39,999 nt of DNA from assembly GCA_903893445.1 (NCBI GenBank), contig CAITMG010000044.1:1-39999 (forward strand). The letters run 5' to 3'. This DNA is from Candidatus Uhrbacteria bacterium. GTDB lineage: Bacteria > Patescibacteriota > Patescibacteriia > 2-12-FULL-60-25. The notes beneath the pieces are model-generated. The model worked only from the letters and a program-made list of their open reading frames with translations, had not been told where the DNA came from and searched no databases. A program made the translations under genes and the position numbers. Shown here piece after piece: positions 21,058 to 30,512 of the stretch (its first letter is position 1; every line of letters starts with the position of its first letter).

Positions 21058-21741
21058 TTATTTTTTAATAATATTTTCCAGCGCGGCCCATTTGGATGGA
21101 GCTTCTTTTGGCACGAGCAACACGGCTTCGTCGCCTTCTTCACCACGATGAAATGACACAGCAGCCGGGAGCAAGTTAAACTTGCGGCTCATTGCGATGA
21201 CACGCCAGTCACCGGTGATTTCGTCACGCATCAATGTTCCAACCACACGTTGACGTTCAATCGGGCCGATCTGTTTAAACAAGAACGTGCCGTTGCCTTG
21301 AATGGTTAACTTTAAGATGTCTCCTTCCACGAGTTTTGACTTGGATGCGTAGTTTGGCGGGACAACGTACGGGTTCCCATCTGAACCAATCATATTCACA
21401 CCGTCAAAGACGCCTTCGACGATCTTTCCTTCATTCATCGGAGCAAAGGATTCCGTATCATCGGAATGTCGGCGCATCATCAATTGTTCGACGTCGGCTG
21501 GCTCAGCCTCATCTGCAATGAGCCGTTCAAGCATGGACAATTCGTCCTTGAGCTTGCGAATCAACTTTCGCGCTAACGCAAATTTGGTGTCTGTCGCACT
21601 CAGTCGGTTTTTGTCTTCATCTGATTCTTCTTCGACGAGGACGTCATCATCTTCCAAATCCTCATCGAGCAGGTCTTCGGCGAGATCCGTATTGATCATC
21701 GCGTCCTCATCCGAGGTGATGGTAATTCGTTTTTCGGGCAT
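21058..21741 (-). CDS. Conserved-looking hypothetical protein with acidic N-terminus
   Basis: ORF between dnaX and the TraD-like gene; DLAEDLLDEDLEDDDVLVEEESDEDK then a beta-rich C-terminal domain. Confidence 0.7.
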   Translation of the reverse strand: MPEKRITITSDEDAMINTDLAEDLLDEDLEDDDVLVEEESDEDKNRLSATDTKFALARKLIRKLKDELSMLERLIADEAEPADVEQLMMRRHSDDTESFAPMNEGKIVEGVFDGVNMIGSDGNPYVVPPNYASKSKLVEGDILKLTIQGNGTFLFKQIGPIERQRVVGTLMRDEITGDWRVIAMSRKFNLLPAAVSFHRGEEGDEAVLLVPKEAPSKWAALENIIKK

Positions 21742-21769
21742 ATTTGTTTTCTTTTTATTGGTTTGACGT

Positions 21770-24337
21770 TTAGAGTCCTGCGAGATCAAATTCATCGTCT
21801 GACGGGCGGGAACGTTCGGCTAACTCAGCCTCAACCAGCTCGCGCTTGCGTCCGTACTTATATCGTGACAGTTCCACGATCATTTTGGCAAGTTCTTTGT
21901 TGTGGAAACGTGGCGGTGCGTTGGTCGCAAAATTAAACGGACGTGAGGCCTGATTATCGATCAAAATCTTGCTGTTCATCGTAAACTTTTCCACATTCAC
22001 CAAATCATACTCCGTAAACACCGGTGAAAATTCCTTCGCAAGATATTCCGCATCATCCATGCCGATACGACCGATACACATTGTGCCAACGTTTCCAAAA
22101 ATGGCGTCTCGAATTTGTTTTTCTGCTTCTGTCTTTGTGAGCTGACCGATAAATTGGTGCGCGATAATCAAGTTGAGACCGTATTTGCGCGCTTCGGACA
22201 AAATGGTGGCGATGGAATCCGTCAAAAAGTTTTGAAACTCATCGATATAAAGATAAAAATCTTTGCGATCACGCGGATCCATCTGCCCACGCGCCAAGGC
22301 GGCGTTCAAAATCTTTCCAACGATAATCATCCCCAACAAAAACGCATTCAAATCCCCGATCTTCCCCTTTGACAATCGAACAAGGATGATCTTTTGCGAA
22401 TTCATCGCCTCATACATGTTGAACGCGCTCTTTTGCTGACCAACAATCAAGCGCATGTAGTCGTTGTAGACAAACGATGCGAGCTTGGACGTGATGTACG
22501 GCACCATGTTAGCGAGTGATGATTCGCCGCCGGCCTTTAACGCTTCTTTGGTCCAAAAGTTTTTGACGTCGGTATTCGTGCACTTCGACAGCTTGAAATT
22601 GCGAAAATCATCATCCGCAAGCACGCGCGGCACATCCATAAGCGTGTTTCCGGACTCCGGATGACTCATGTTGAGCAAGATGGCATTGCGCATGTACGTT
22701 TCAAACATCGGACCGCCGGTGGATTTGAGATCGTACAACTTATCGAAAATCTTCAACATTTCGTTGATGACGTTCGTTTTTGTCTCTGGATTCTTCTCAT
22801 CGAACTCCAACATGTTTAACCCAACTGGGCGCGAAATATCTGACGGATCAAAATAAATCACATCATCTGCGCGCTCCTTTGGCACAAATTCCACACAATC
22901 TTCGGCCAATTCGCCATGCGGATCCATCACGCACACGCCACGACCTGCCTCGATGTCCTGCTTGATCATGCTCTTAATAAACTCAGATTTACCAGACCCA
23001 GATTTTCCGATGATGTACATGTGACGACGACGATCCGGTTGTTTGATACGCACCGGATAGATGTGACCGCGATACTCCGACTGACCAATCAACAACCCTT
23101 CGGATGGAAGATTGGACGGTGGCATCGCCTTGCGTGAAAGCAACCAGTTAATCTTTGGTGTCTCCGTTGTTGGCAATGGAAAATGATACAGCGACGCCAA
23201 CTCCTCGGCATTCATGACGACGCGATACCGATCATCAAAGTGACGATAGATAAAATGGCGCACCATGGCTGTCTTAAACGAAGGTGTTGCGGCCTTGAGC
23301 GAATTGCCGTATTCGTAAATATTGTATTGACCAAACGATCCCAACACATCGTTGAGATATCGTTTTGCTTTTTCCGCCGTCTGCGACGACACGATGACGC
23401 GGACATTCACTTCCAATCCCGCTTTTGAGGCTTTTTCTTCCAATCCTTTCACCATCTCTTCTTCCATCGGCGAAAGTCGATAGGTTTCCTCTGGTTTTTT
23501 TTCACCCGGTTTTGACGTGCTCGCAAAACTGGAAAGCTCTTTTCCCAATCCCTTCATCAACTGACCGCCGCGCACATCCGACAGCTTTTTCCCCTGTTGC
23601 ATGGCTTTTGCAATGCGGATTCCTTCGGTTCGCCATCCTGGCGGCGCACTGCGGACGATAAATTGAACCGCGGCTCCATCGGCATCATCCACTTTTGATA
23701 ACGCGTTTGTGAGCGTGTTGAGCGGATCGGATTCGAGTTTGCGATAGGTCTTGATCGGAAAAACGGATTCGCGACGAAACTGGAGATAGCTTCCCAAAAT
23801 CACGCCAGACGCACTAAACATGTTGTAATCCGGTACTTCTTCGATCTGCGCGTGCGGATATTGGGCATGAACCTGCTCTTCGACAAACTGCTGATACTTC
23901 ACGGGAACGGCCACATAGAACGAAATCTTGGCGTTATGTGCGACAATTTCAAACGACAGTTGATCCTGACGTCCCGTGAGCCATGCGGACATTCCTTTTT
24001 CCGCAGAAATGGATCCGAGCGTGGAAAAAATCGTTTCCATGACCGAGATCAGCTCCTGAATCTGTTGCGTTGATTTTCCTTGCTCAGAATCTTCCTTGCG
24101 AATTTCCTTTGGCACACGAATCAACAGCACGCGCATATTAAACGCCGTACTTGCGCGACCACGCCGGTTATAAAACGCTTTTAACGAAAATAACGCGACA
24201 AAGATCGCTGCAAAAAATCCGAGGAGCGTCGCCACGAGGATAACGATCGGATCGGAAATGATTGATGCAAACGACAGGGGCTGCATCGTTTGATCCCCGG
24301 TCAAGGAAATGAGCTGAAAAAGAAAGAGCGGCATCAT
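21770..24337 (-). CDS. TraD/VirD4-like coupling ATPase, membrane anchored
   Basis: MYIIGKSGSGKSEFIKSMIKQDIEAGRGVCVMDPHGELAEDCVEFVP (Walker A), FYLYIDEFQNFLTDSIATILSEARKYGLNLIIAHQFIGQL; N-terminal TM helix. Confidence 0.88.
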   Translation of the reverse strand: MMPLFLFQLISLTGDQTMQPLSFASIISDPIVILVATLLGFFAAIFVALFSLKAFYNRRGRASTAFNMRVLLIRVPKEIRKEDSEQGKSTQQIQELISVMETIFSTLGSISAEKGMSAWLTGRQDQLSFEIVAHNAKISFYVAVPVKYQQFVEEQVHAQYPHAQIEEVPDYNMFSASGVILGSYLQFRRESVFPIKTYRKLESDPLNTLTNALSKVDDADGAAVQFIVRSAPPGWRTEGIRIAKAMQQGKKLSDVRGGQLMKGLGKELSSFASTSKPGEKKPEETYRLSPMEEEMVKGLEEKASKAGLEVNVRVIVSSQTAEKAKRYLNDVLGSFGQYNIYEYGNSLKAATPSFKTAMVRHFIYRHFDDRYRVVMNAEELASLYHFPLPTTETPKINWLLSRKAMPPSNLPSEGLLIGQSEYRGHIYPVRIKQPDRRRHMYIIGKSGSGKSEFIKSMIKQDIEAGRGVCVMDPHGELAEDCVEFVPKERADDVIYFDPSDISRPVGLNMLEFDEKNPETKTNVINEMLKIFDKLYDLKSTGGPMFETYMRNAILLNMSHPESGNTLMDVPRVLADDDFRNFKLSKCTNTDVKNFWTKEALKAGGESSLANMVPYITSKLASFVYNDYMRLIVGQQKSAFNMYEAMNSQKIILVRLSKGKIGDLNAFLLGMIIVGKILNAALARGQMDPRDRKDFYLYIDEFQNFLTDSIATILSEARKYGLNLIIAHQFIGQLTKTEAEKQIRDAIFGNVGTMCIGRIGMDDAEYLAKEFSPVFTEYDLVNVEKFTMNSKILIDNQASRPFNFATNAPPRFHNKELAKMIVELSRYKYGRKRELVEAELAERSRPSDDEFDLAGL

Positions 24338-24864
24338 GGCAATTTGTTTTTTTCTTCTTTGCGCATTCGAACGAGTTCGAGAATGCGATCGGTTTTTATT
24401 TTTGCGTCCTGTTCTAAAAAGAATTTGTTGACTTTTGGAATTGTGAGCAACCAATCGCGGATCAAGTGCAGCACGCGCTTGATATCCACCTGCAATTTTT
24501 TCACCATTCCGGCGATTTCGTGCGACGTGATCTCTCCTTTTTCTTTAAATTTTTCTTTGGCGCTCTCCGGAAGTTGAACAAACATGGGCGCTAAGCCGTC
24601 TTCGAGAATTTTTTCCACTTCGATGACGTCTTCATCTTTTTTTACGGGTGGAACAACAATCCCAGCCGGTTTTTCCGGTGGTTTTTCAATGGCTTTGACG
24701 GGAACAACTTCCTCTTCCTCTGTCTCTTCGAGAAAATTTTCGTCCTTTGACGCTTCTTCCTCGGCAGCGATTTTATCTTCCTCAATATCGTTCACATCCG
24801 TTTCCGGCGTGACAGGTTGTTCAATGATTCTCTGCTCTGGCGCAAACGGACTCTGCGTTGGCAT
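24334..24864 (-). CDS. Hypothetical acidic protein coupled to the TraD-like ATPase
   Basis: Start/stop overlap with the downstream ATPase; acidic/Pro-rich N-terminus and helical charged C-terminus. Confidence 0.7.
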   Translation of the reverse strand: MPTQSPFAPEQRIIEQPVTPETDVNDIEEDKIAAEEEASKDENFLEETEEEEVVPVKAIEKPPEKPAGIVVPPVKKDEDVIEVEKILEDGLAPMFVQLPESAKEKFKEKGEITSHEIAGMVKKLQVDIKRVLHLIRDWLLTIPKVNKFFLEQDAKIKTDRILELVRMRKEEKNKLP

Positions 24865-24926
24865 ATCTTGCGCCTATTGTAGCACATCGGAACAGAACTC
24901 ACCGCCACGCAGCGAACTCCCTCAAC

Positions 24927-24950
24927 TCCTCCGATGTCCATCGGAGGAGA
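24927..24950. repeat. Palindrome related to the dnaX/cysS elements
   Basis: CTCCTCCGATG-tc-CATCGGAGGAG between cysS and the acidic-protein gene. Confidence 0.75.
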
Positions 24951-24956
24951 TTGTTC

Positions 24957-26465
24957 TTATTTTTGCTCTAATTCAGAGCCAAGTTTTGTGTCTTTGACGA
25001 TCCAGCCGAGACGTAATAGCTCATCACGCAGTCGATCTGACTCTGCCCAATCGCGAGCAGCACGAACATCCTCACGTTGCTTTGCCAGCGCAAGAATATC
25101 TTCCGGAATCGCAATGACACGACCAATCTCTTGCGTGAGATTGAGACCGAGTACGCGGTCCATCGACACGATCGCCACAACGCGCTGATCATCTGAAATT
25201 GATGCATCATCCAAGATTTTCCACAGGCAAGCCAGTGCGACTGGTGTGTTGAGATCGTCTTCGAGGGCAGTTTTGAAATCTGTGACGTTGTCATTCCCGC
25301 GAAGGCGGGAATCCAGCCCCTTTTCTGCATCCTGGGTCCCCCCGATGGCCATCGGGGGGACGACAAGAGATCTCACGTGATGACGGAGTTTGTTGAGTGA
25401 GTTTTGGGCACCTTGAAGCGCTTCAAAGGTAAAATTTTGCTTTTGACGATAGTGGGAACCAAGAAACAACAAGCGCAACGCCAGCGGATCAAATCCTTTT
25501 GCCTTTAAATCAGCGATCGAATAGACGTTACCGAGCGATTTGGACATCTTTCCACCATCAACAAGCAAAAACTCGCCATGCATCCAATAATTCGCAAGTT
25601 TGACGCCGTACGCCGCCTCGCTTTGCGCAATCTCGTTTTCATGATGCACCGGAATATGATCTACGCCACCACAGTGAATATCAAACGGCTGACCCAGATA
25701 TTTTTTTGCCATGGCGGAACACTCAATATGCCAACCCGGGAAACCAATGCCCCATGGGGATGGCCATTCCTGCTGACGTTTTTTATTGTCATTCCCGCGC
25801 AGGCGGGAATCCATAGTTTCAGAATCTTTTTCATCCTGGATCCCCGCCTTCGCGGGGATGACAGAAGGGTACGAAAATTTCCACAACGCAAAGTCTGATG
25901 CGTTTCGTTTTTCATCATTCACCGCAACGCGTGCGCCAGCTTCTTTTTCCTCCAGTTTTTGTCCGCTTAGTGCGCCGTAGTTTGGGAATTTTGCGGTATC
26001 AAAATAGATGCCGTCGCTCGTTTGATAGGTAAACCCTTTCTTTTCCAGCTCTTGGATCAATTCGAGTTGTTCGGGAATATGTTCCGTCGCTTTGCAAAAC
26101 AGCGGTGCTTCTGGGAGACGAATATTGAGCGTCGCTGTGTCTTCTACAAATCGTTGCGTGTAATATTCCGCAATATCTGTCGCGGATTTTCCTTCTCGTT
26201 TTGCGGCGACTTCCATCTTGTCATCACCTTCATCCTCGTCAGACGTCAAATGACCCACGTCCGTAATATTCATCACGCGCTTGACCGCATACCCTTCCAT
26301 TTCCAACGTGCGCAACAGGACATCTTCAAACACATATGTTCGCAAATTGCCGATATGCGCCGTCCAATAGACCGTTGGTCCACAGGTATACAAGCCGACG
26401 AGTTTTTCGTTGAGCGGGTGAAATTCTTGGAGCGAGCGTGTCGCGGTATTCCAGAGTTTGAGCAT
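24957..26465 (-). CDS. cysS: Cysteinyl-tRNA synthetase
   Basis: GLYTCGPTVYWTAHIGNLRTYVFEDVL; GFPGWHIECSAMA; KMSKSLGN. Confidence 0.96.
   Translation of the reverse strand: MLKLWNTATRSLQEFHPLNEKLVGLYTCGPTVYWTAHIGNLRTYVFEDVLLRTLEMEGYAVKRVMNITDVGHLTSDEDEGDDKMEVAAKREGKSATDIAEYYTQRFVEDTATLNIRLPEAPLFCKATEHIPEQLELIQELEKKGFTYQTSDGIYFDTAKFPNYGALSGQKLEEKEAGARVAVNDEKRNASDFALWKFSYPSVIPAKAGIQDEKDSETMDSRLRGNDNKKRQQEWPSPWGIGFPGWHIECSAMAKKYLGQPFDIHCGGVDHIPVHHENEIAQSEAAYGVKLANYWMHGEFLLVDGGKMSKSLGNVYSIADLKAKGFDPLALRLLFLGSHYRQKQNFTFEALQGAQNSLNKLRHHVRSLVVPPMAIGGTQDAEKGLDSRLRGNDNVTDFKTALEDDLNTPVALACLWKILDDASISDDQRVVAIVSMDRVLGLNLTQEIGRVIAIPEDILALAKQREDVRAARDWAESDRLRDELLRLGWIVKDTKLGSELEQK
25290..25364. repeat. Palindromic element in frame inside cysS, copy 1 (75 bp)
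   Basis: GTCATTCCCGCgaagGCGGGAATCCA...GTCCCCCCGATGGCCATCGGGGGGACGAC; encodes VVPPMAIGGTQDAEKGLDSRLRGND. Confidence 0.88.
25788..25862. repeat. Palindromic element in frame inside cysS, copy 2 (75 bp)
   Basis: GTCATTCCCGCgcagGCGGGAATCCA...TGGATCCCCGCcttcGCGGGGATGAC; encodes VIPAKAGIQDEKDSETMDSRLRGND. Confidence 0.9.
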
Positions 26466-26500
26466 AAAAAAATTCTATCGGATATTTCAAAAAAGAAACA

Positions 26501-26525
26501 GGGCAGGCACGAGGCCTGCCCCTAC
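26501..26525. repeat. GTAGGGGC-type palindrome, may also terminate the S74 gene
   Basis: GGGCAGGCacgagGCCTGCCCCTAC; on minus strand followed by TGTTTCTTTTTT. Confidence 0.8.
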
Positions 26526-26532
26526 GAACCGT

Positions 26533-28749
26533 TTATTTCACTTTTGCTTCTAATGCGTCCAATCGTGCTTTTAATTGATCGTTCTCTGTTTTCAACTCTT
26601 TGATGGAGTTGAGCATCGTCCACATGATCGGATCATTGTTGACCTGGAGATAGCCATCGCTGTTTGTCGTGACGGCTTCCGGGACGGCCTTTTGAACACG
26701 TTGAGCGACCACACCGATGTACGTCTGGTCGGAACCAAGATGTTCCGCGTTGTCTTTTTTGTAGTTGTACGAAACCGGCTGAATCCCCATCAAATCTGAT
26801 AATCCGCGAGAAAAATCACCATGGACATCCTTGAGTCGCGCATCAGAGTAAACGGCCCAGGAACCACCTCCTGGCTTCGCCGCTGTCCCGTTGACCATGG
26901 TCAGGTTGGAGACACCGCCATTCCCGAGCGTTAACCCACCCGTATCGATGTAGACGTTTCCATTTTGGTTGACGTAGAGAAGATTTTTCCCAATCGTGCC
27001 ATCCGCATTGTACGCACCGACGTTAAACGCGCGACCGGCGAGATTTGGGATCCCTGCAACAAGCGTGCTTGGTTCAAGGAAGAGACCCCATCGACCAACG
27101 CCACCCTTTGCACCCGCATTAAAGTTATCGAAATTGCGCGTGATCATCGGAGCGGTGTTGGCAGATTCTTCAATACCGCGTGTGCCATCAAGCTGAACCG
27201 ATCCGCTTGTCTGTACACCGATTCCATTTGTCTGAGACAGATACGTGTAGATGCCGTAGTTCCCGTCATAGAAGAGACCACCGGCCGTGCCTGCGGTGTT
27301 TCCACCGACACTGTAGGTTCCCATTGATGAACCGTAGTTTAGTGCTCCGTATGATGCACCCTGGTTAAAACTCCCGGCATAGCTTGCGCTGGTAAAATAT
27401 CCTCCATACGACGCACCCGTCCCCTTTACGCCGTAACTTGCGCCCGTAAAATCGCCACCGACGGATCCGCCGGATCCTTTCACGGCAACGCCTGTCGAAG
27501 TATCCGTAGCTGACGCAAGAACGCCGTAATAGCGACCCGTCGCATCAACACCACGAGAAAAACCGGTGAACTGACCACCAATACCCGCATTGTATCCAGA
27601 CACAGCAATACCAGCACCATTTGATGTCGCAAGAACACCGTAATTCGTCCCTTGTGCATTGATCCCTGTTAGTCCGCCAGCGGCAATAATCGATGTGCCT
27701 GCGGAATTCGCATTGACGCCAAATGTTGAACCACTAAAGTAACCGCCCTGTGCACCACCTTGGCCGCTCACGGCAATTCCGCCGCCGCCAACCGTCGCGT
27801 CAACGCCATAACTTGAACCGTACGCGATCAAGCCTTTGTTTCCTCCGTTTGCAGAAACACCATATGTTGACCCGCTAAAATAGCCACCATTATTCCCACC
27901 AGCACCGTACACGGCAGTACCTCCAACAACCGTGGTCGCATAGAGGCCATATGTTGGACCCATTGTGCTTACCCCCGTGCTATTCGATGTAATCGATGCG
28001 CCAATGATATTGCCATACGCACTAATCCCATAACTCTGTCCCGAAAATGCACCACCTGTCTGTTGCCCAGTTCCGGAAACACCTGTACCACTTCCACCCC
28101 CACCCCAACCACTCACACCAATAGCATTTCCTTTTGCGCTAATGCCGTAAGAGGTTCCACTGACAGATGCCCCATAAAAACCACCGGAAACGCTAAAGGC
28201 ATTCAACCCGCTTGCGAACGTTGGATCTGAATACGTCACGGATAACGGACCGGTCATTGCATCACCAGCTTTTTGGACGTAACTCCCAGATGCACCGGTT
28301 AAATCTGTCCACGCGGAAATGCAATCAGACGGGCCAGTGCCCGGATTGAAGCAGAATCTGTCCGCCTGAACACGGCCATCTATACCGTTCACGGGGGTGT
28401 ATGGCGAAATCGCATTTACATTTATGCCACCGTTAACGTTGAGTTTGAAAGGTGACTGTGTGCTCCCAGCTCCACCCCAATTCCCAAAATTATAATTTGA
28501 GGTCGAGCTCGCATTGACCTGAAATTGATCACCGGATGTTAAACGAATAATGCCGTGTTGTTGAGCCGAACCCGTGCTATTCAACCACAATGGTCCAGGC
28601 ACATTACAGAGCTGTGGTTCGGCAATTGACTTTCCTGTGACATCGTTCCCGCAAAAGACGGCTGGTCCGTTGAATCCGGCATACGTCATAACCGGAAACG
28701 CTAACACAATTGCGATTGCAATAATGTTTTGAGGTGAAAGCAATTTCAT
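26533..28749 (-). CDS. Secreted fibre-like protein with C-terminal peptidase S74 chaperone domain
   Basis: Signal peptide MKLLSPQNIIAIAIVLAFPVMTYA; many degenerate GYFSGSTYGVSANG-type repeats; C-terminal YSDARLKDVHGDFSRGLSDLMGIQPVSYNYK...YIGVVAQRVQKAVPEAV plus coiled coil. Confidence 0.88.
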   Translation of the reverse strand: MKLLSPQNIIAIAIVLAFPVMTYAGFNGPAVFCGNDVTGKSIAEPQLCNVPGPLWLNSTGSAQQHGIIRLTSGDQFQVNASSTSNYNFGNWGGAGSTQSPFKLNVNGGINVNAISPYTPVNGIDGRVQADRFCFNPGTGPSDCISAWTDLTGASGSYVQKAGDAMTGPLSVTYSDPTFASGLNAFSVSGGFYGASVSGTSYGISAKGNAIGVSGWGGGGSGTGVSGTGQQTGGAFSGQSYGISAYGNIIGASITSNSTGVSTMGPTYGLYATTVVGGTAVYGAGGNNGGYFSGSTYGVSANGGNKGLIAYGSSYGVDATVGGGGIAVSGQGGAQGGYFSGSTFGVNANSAGTSIIAAGGLTGINAQGTNYGVLATSNGAGIAVSGYNAGIGGQFTGFSRGVDATGRYYGVLASATDTSTGVAVKGSGGSVGGDFTGASYGVKGTGASYGGYFTSASYAGSFNQGASYGALNYGSSMGTYSVGGNTAGTAGGLFYDGNYGIYTYLSQTNGIGVQTSGSVQLDGTRGIEESANTAPMITRNFDNFNAGAKGGVGRWGLFLEPSTLVAGIPNLAGRAFNVGAYNADGTIGKNLLYVNQNGNVYIDTGGLTLGNGGVSNLTMVNGTAAKPGGGSWAVYSDARLKDVHGDFSRGLSDLMGIQPVSYNYKKDNAEHLGSDQTYIGVVAQRVQKAVPEAVTTNSDGYLQVNNDPIMWTMLNSIKELKTENDQLKARLDALEAKVK

Positions 28750-28773
28750 ACCGCAAAATTATATCACACAATT

Positions 28774-28808
28774 AAAAAACCCGTGTTGACACTTTGTCAG
28801 CACGGGTT
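28774..28808 (-). terminator. Rho-independent terminator of the 28822-30498 gene
   Basis: Minus strand AACCCGTGCTGACA-aag-TGTCAACACGGGTTTTTT. Confidence 0.85.
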
Positions 28809-28811
28809 GAG

Positions 28812-28831
28812 TTTCACGATGTCAGTTGCAA
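28812..28831. repeat. Left imperfect inverted repeat flanking the lipoprotein gene
   Basis: TTTCACgaTGTCAGTTGCAA, partner of 30513-30534. Confidence 0.6.
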
Positions 28832-30498
28832 CTGCCGGCGTAGATCCCGGCCTTCCCCGATCCCGGACCGATATGTCCGGCCAGGAACCAGGTCGACCCC
28901 GGCGTCGGATCTGCCCACACGAACGAGGGCAGGAACGATCCAGCGATCGAGTACGTGGGCGGCGGCGAGATCTGATCCACGGTCGTGACGTGGATCGTCG
29001 ACACCGTTGAGTAGTAGCTCAGGGTGATCGCCGTTCCTGCGTACTTGGAGTACACGGGTCCGACGATCGGCGCGTTGGGATCTGCCGACGTGTAGCTCAC
29101 GGCCGACCAGGTGCTCATGGCGCTCGTCAGATGATAGATCGTGTTCGTGTAACCGCTGCCGGCCACACAACTCACGTACAGATCATTCGGACTCGTTCCA
29201 TGAATCTGACCAACCTGCGTGCATCCCGTCGGTGCGGCGATTTCCGTCCACGACGTTCCGTTGAAGAACATCACGAACCCGGCGACTTGCGTGGGCGTCG
29301 AGTCCATGTAGTAACCGGGAACATAGACGTGGCTCGAATCGAGCCCCCAAACCTTCCCGACCAATGCGCGGTACGGGTAGAGCGAGGAGGCCTTCGGGAG
29401 CGACTGCTTGACCCAGCTCGTTCCGTTATTGTGCCACACGATACTCTCGCCGATCTTCCAACCGACGAGATATTTATCCGACTCCCCGTTCCCCCAAATA
29501 CCTCCAAAGTCCAACGCGGAGGGCGCCGTAACGTCCTTCATCCAGACTCCAGAGACTTTGTGGTACAGGATGCCACGCGACGCGCCGTGCCCTGCGACCC
29601 AGATGCTCGCGTCGTTCATGCCCCAGATTCCACGCGTGTCCATCGGATCGTCGAGGTTTTCAGGCGAGGTATCGACCTCTTCCTGCACCCAGGACGTTCC
29701 GTTGTAGTGCGCGACGGCACCGTGGCTCGATGCGCCGACCGTGGCGTAGATGTTCGACAGGCTCGTCCCCCAGATTCCGCTGAGGGCCTTGATGTCGTAC
29801 TTCCCCGTCGAGGTCGTGAGCTGGAGGTCGTGAAACCCCTTGTCCATCGTCCACGACGAATCGTCGCATTTGAACGACCCGTGAGCGACCGTTCCCGTAT
29901 CCGCGGTGCCGGTATCGACGACGCCCGTGTCGGGCGTGCCGGTATCGACGACCGTCGAATCTGCCGAATCGGTGCCGGTGTCTGCCGGCGGGACGTAGGT
30001 GTCGGGGCTGCCGGAATCCACGATCGTGGTGTCCGGGGTGCCCGTGTCGACCGGCGGGACGTACGTATCCGGCGAACCGGTATCGACGACCGTCGTGTCG
30101 GGCGAACCCGTATCGACCGGAGGTACGAACGTGTCCGGGATGATGACATCCGGGAGCGCCGTGTCGGGCGAACCCGTATCGACCGGCGGAACGAAGGTGT
30201 CCGTCGACATCGTATCCGGCGTGCCGGAATCGACATCCGTGTCGACCGGAGCATCCGTGGGGACGCTCGTGTCGACGTCGGAATCCTTCTGCGTACAGCC
30301 CGTCGAAGACAGGACGCACGGCGACGAGTCCGGATCTGCATCCGAGACGACCGTTTCGGCCGTCCCACTGTCGTTCGTATCCGGCGTCAGCGTCTCACCC
30401 GAGGGGGTGGACGAGCAGCCGATGGCGAACGTGACGAGAAACATGACAGAGATGAACCAGGCCTCGGCGGCCCGGCTCTGAAAAAGCCGTCGAGTCAT
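28822..30498 (-). CDS. Lipoprotein with DTGxPDT repeat linker and C-terminal propeller-like repeats
   Basis: Lipobox TFAIGCSS; VDTGSPDTTVVDTGSPDTYVPPVDTGTPDT; repeats GIWGTSLSNIYATVG / GIWGMNDASIWVAGHG / GIWGNGESDKYLVGW. SD GAGGTG before the ATG. Confidence 0.85.
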   Translation of the reverse strand: MTRRLFQSRAAEAWFISVMFLVTFAIGCSSTPSGETLTPDTNDSGTAETVVSDADPDSSPCVLSSTGCTQKDSDVDTSVPTDAPVDTDVDSGTPDTMSTDTFVPPVDTGSPDTALPDVIIPDTFVPPVDTGSPDTTVVDTGSPDTYVPPVDTGTPDTTIVDSGSPDTYVPPADTGTDSADSTVVDTGTPDTGVVDTGTADTGTVAHGSFKCDDSSWTMDKGFHDLQLTTSTGKYDIKALSGIWGTSLSNIYATVGASSHGAVAHYNGTSWVQEEVDTSPENLDDPMDTRGIWGMNDASIWVAGHGASRGILYHKVSGVWMKDVTAPSALDFGGIWGNGESDKYLVGWKIGESIVWHNNGTSWVKQSLPKASSLYPYRALVGKVWGLDSSHVYVPGYYMDSTPTQVAGFVMFFNGTSWTEIAAPTGCTQVGQIHGTSPNDLYVSCVAGSGYTNTIYHLTSAMSTWSAVSYTSADPNAPIVGPVYSKYAGTAITLSYYSTVSTIHVTTVDQISPPPTYSIAGSFLPSFVWADPTPGSTWFLAGHIGPGSGKAGIYAGSCN

Positions 30499-30512
30499 GG
30501 AGCACCTCGTTA

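Noticed and set aside
29616-30368. 250-aa minus ORF overlapping the lipoprotein gene in another frame
   Set aside because: Arg/Ser/Thr-rich out-of-frame translation of the DTG repeats.
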